Positions 62,290-64,000 of a stretch of 64,000 nt of DNA are shown here, one piece after another. The stretch is from Desmodus rotundus (taxonomy: Eukaryota; Chordata; Mammalia; Chiroptera; Phyllostomidae): assembly GCF_022682495.2 (NCBI RefSeq), contig NW_026527291.1, forward strand, positions 310,001-374,000, written 5' to 3'. The notes below the pieces were generated by a model. That model did not search any database. It saw only the letters and a list, made by a program, of their open reading frames with translations, and was not told the DNA's origin. Numbering within the stretch: position 1 is the first letter of the stretch; the number at the start of each line of letters is the position of its first letter. The position numbers and the translations under genes were made by a program.

Positions 62290-63810
62290 AATAAGCAGCC
62301 CTCTGCCTCCACGGGGCTCAAACACCTGGGGCCGTTGTGCGAGCACCTGGCGTTCGTGCAGGCAAACCCGCAGACCCCTCTGGCCCGAACCCACCACTGC
62401 GAAGATCCCACTTTTCTTCCATCCGTAAAGGGGTCCTCCTTGAGGAGTGGAGGAACACGGGGAGGCCCCCAGGAGATGGCTTTTCTCCGAGCCGCGGCTG
62501 GCTCCTTTCGGGCCCATACGTGGGCCGCGCGTGCGCACTCAGGCTCCCCACAACAGGCCTCCCTCGGGTCACGGGGCCCACCCTTGTGGTGTCTCCTGAC
62601 CCACCCATGAGGGGTCAAGTGACCCACGCCCGGGGGGTCTCGTGACCCACCCCTGAGGTGTCACGTGACCCACCCCTGGGGGGTCTCGTGACCCACCCTT
62701 GAGGGGTCACGTGACCCACCCCTGAGGGGTCACGTGACCCACACCTGCGGGGTCACGTGACCCACCCCTGGGGGGTCTCGTGACGCACCCCTGAGGGGTC
62801 ACGTGACCCACCCCTGGGGGGTCTCGTGACGCACCCCTGAGGGGTCACGTGACCCACCCTTGAGGGGTTTCGTGACCCACCCTTTTGGTGTCACGTGACC
62901 CACCCTTTTGGGGTCTCGTGACCCACCCTTGGGAAGTCACCTGTCCCACCCTGGAGGGGTCAGGTTACCCGACCTTGAGAGGTCACAGCAGTTTCACAGG
63001 GTCCCTGCGCACCTGTCCATGGAAACAGAAGCCCTCCCTGCCACTCAGAGGACCGCGCGATTACCCCTAGGCCACACTGCCCAGCAGCACTCTCAGCCCC
63101 GCACAGACAGTGTGCTAAGGACAGACTTTGATACCGGGGCCCTGGGCGGGGGATTTTCCATGGAACTCTCTAAGGGCCCGGTGCCCTGTGTCGCCCGGGA
63201 GTGCCCAAGCCCTTCCTTGACCCCGCAGGACACTTGCATCCAGCAATAAGCAGCCGTCTGCCTCCACGGGGCTCAAACACCTGGGCCCGGTGTGCGGGAA
63301 CCTGGCGTACGTGGAGGCAAACCCCCAGACCCCTCTGGCCCGAACCCACCACTGCGAAGATCCCCCTTTTCTTCCATCCGTAAAGGGGCCCTCCCTGGGG
63401 AGTGGAGGAACATGGGGAGGCCCCCAGGAGATGGCTTTTCTCCGAGCCGCGGCTGGCTCGTTTCGGGCCTATACGTGGGCCGCGCATGCGCACTCAGGCT
63501 CCAAAGCACACGCCTTCCTCGGCTCACCTGACCCACCCTTTAGAGGTCACAGCAGTTCCACAGGGTCCCTGGGCACCAGTCCGTGGACACAGGAGCCCTC
63601 CCTGCCACCTAAAGGACCACGCGATTTCCGCTGGGGAACACTCCCCAGAAGCACTCCCAGCCTCGCACAGACACTGTGCGCAGGATAGACTTGTGGACCA
63701 GGGGCCTGGGGGGGGGAATTTTCCAGGGAACTCGCTAAAGGCCAGGTGCCCTCTGTCGCCCTGGGAGTGCCCACGCCATCCCTTAACCCTGCAGGACACT
63801 ATCATCCAGC
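62290..63810 (+). repeat. HOR unit 34: A'-C dimer, 1521 bp
   Basis: A' 62290-63244, C 63245-63810. Tract about 62571-62985. It follows another A'-C directly, breaking the alternation with A-C*. Confidence 0.95.
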
Positions 63811-64000
63811 AATAAGCAGCCCTCTGCCTCCACGGGGCTCAAACACCTGGGGCCGTTGTGCGAGCACCTGGCGTTCGTGCAGGCAAACCCGCAGACCCCT
63901 CTGGCCCGAACCCACCACTGCGAAGATCCCACTTTTCTTCCATCCGTAAAGGGGTCCTCCTTGAGGAGTGGAGGAACACGGGGAGGCCCCCAGGAGATGG
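63811..64000 (+). repeat. Partial A' monomer at the window end
   Basis: The first 190 bases of an A' (AAACACCTGGGGCCG, CCATCCGTAAAG, GGGGAGGCCCCC), cut off inside the CTCF-like core. The array continues to the right. Confidence 0.9.

Larger units (their letters stand above)
1..64000. repeat. GC-rich macrosatellite with higher-order repeats filling the window
   Basis: Every base belongs to a head-to-tail array in one orientation. The landmark AATAAGCAGCC recurs at spacings of 565-567 bp (short monomer C) or, mostly, 909, 955, 1001 or 1047 bp (long monomers A and B), with outliers of 794, 908, 932 and 933. Copies of one type differ by only a few substitutions by eye. No transposon, unique insert or inversion interrupts the 64 kb, which suggests recent homogenisation by unequal exchange or gene conversion. 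The family is not one I recognise. The base composition, lack of real coding sequence and nested repeat hierarchy fit a vertebrate macrosatellite, possibly subtelomeric or heterochromatic, but location cannot be told from the sequence. Confidence 0.97.
44090..64000 (+). repeat. Dimer-only region: alternating A-C* and A'-C
   Basis: No B monomer is present. Dimers of 1520-1521 bp dominate (one of 1474) and pair into a tetramer A, C*, A', C of 3041 bp at 44090, 53213 and 59249 (2995 bp at 56254). Exceptions are A-C at 47131, A'-C* at 50172 and extra A'-C at 51692 and 62290. A CATGTG change in one E-box (44531, 49093, about 53655, 59690) recurs with the A of the C*-containing dimers. Confidence 0.92.

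Noticed and set aside
1..64000. Many open reading frames of 60-155 codons on both strands
   Set aside because: They overlap each other in several frames and both strands, recur only because the DNA recurs, are rich in Pro, Gly, Arg and Ser as expected from GC-rich sequence, shift with single-base changes, and show no known domain. No coding call is justified.
1..64000. Ribosomal DNA or its intergenic spacer
   Set aside because: No conserved 18S, 5.8S, 28S or 5S stretch is present; the monomers are too short and too uniform.
1..64000. D4Z4/DUX4-type macrosatellite
   Set aside because: The GC-rich array and unit sizes invite comparison, but no homeobox reading frame and no 3.3-kb unit is seen.
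1..64000. Transposon-derived repeat with terminal repeats or retroviral genes
   Set aside because: No reverse transcriptase, transposase, long terminal repeat, target-site duplication or poly-A tail was found in any monomer type.

Overview
The whole 64 kb window is one uninterrupted, GC- and CpG-rich tandem array: a macrosatellite with higher-order repeat structure. I see no protein-coding gene, RNA gene, transposon or unique sequence. Megabase-style homogenised repeats with nested minisatellites, no operon structure and no bacterial signals point to a eukaryote, probably a vertebrate and perhaps a mammal. I do not recognise the family and cannot name species or chromosome.

Layout. The array is made of near-identical monomers, which I delimit by a conserved AATAAGCAGCC landmark. 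There are 81 complete monomers plus two partial ones (1-8 and 63811-64000). Long monomers A (35 including hybrid A' and the partial last one) and B (13) are normally 909-1047 bp and carry an internal 23-bp minisatellite. Short monomers C (34 complete) are 565-567 bp and have essentially lost the minisatellite. They obey a strict grammar with no exception in 34 units: one A or A', then zero or one B, then one C. This gives A-B-C trimers (13, about 2.36-2.48 kb) and A-C or A'-C dimers (21, about 1.47-1.61 kb). Length differences between long monomers are almost all multiples of 46 bp, that is two 23-mers (16, 18, 20 or 22 copies).

Regions. 9-44089 holds six larger superblocks, each opening with a 1001-bp A: 9-8094, 8095-16019, 16020-23830 (A-B-C, A-B-C, A-C, A'-C), 23831-29325 (the same lacking one trimer-to-dimer step), then 29326-36707 and 36708-44089 (three trimers each, both exactly 7382 bp). 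From 44090 to the end B monomers vanish and only dimers remain, mostly as a 3.04-kb tetramer A, C*, A', C, where C* is a distinct short-monomer variant. A change of phase explains the types more simply: two building blocks, a long X and a short Y, arranged XXY or XY.

Possible function. Every monomer carries a CTCF-like core and nearly every one a perfect NRF1 consensus. The minisatellite repeats GTCACGTGAC, the CLEAR/E-box palindrome read by TFEB/MITF/USF proteins, hundreds of times, alternating with AP-2-like sites. Sequence alone shows only the motifs; binding and any regulatory, insulator or transcription-factor-sink role are inference. CpG-rich macrosatellites such as DXZ4 and D4Z4 are the nearest functional analogy, not demonstrated relatives. 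A cluster of four single-base indels at 31.08-31.74 kb may mark a local assembly error.
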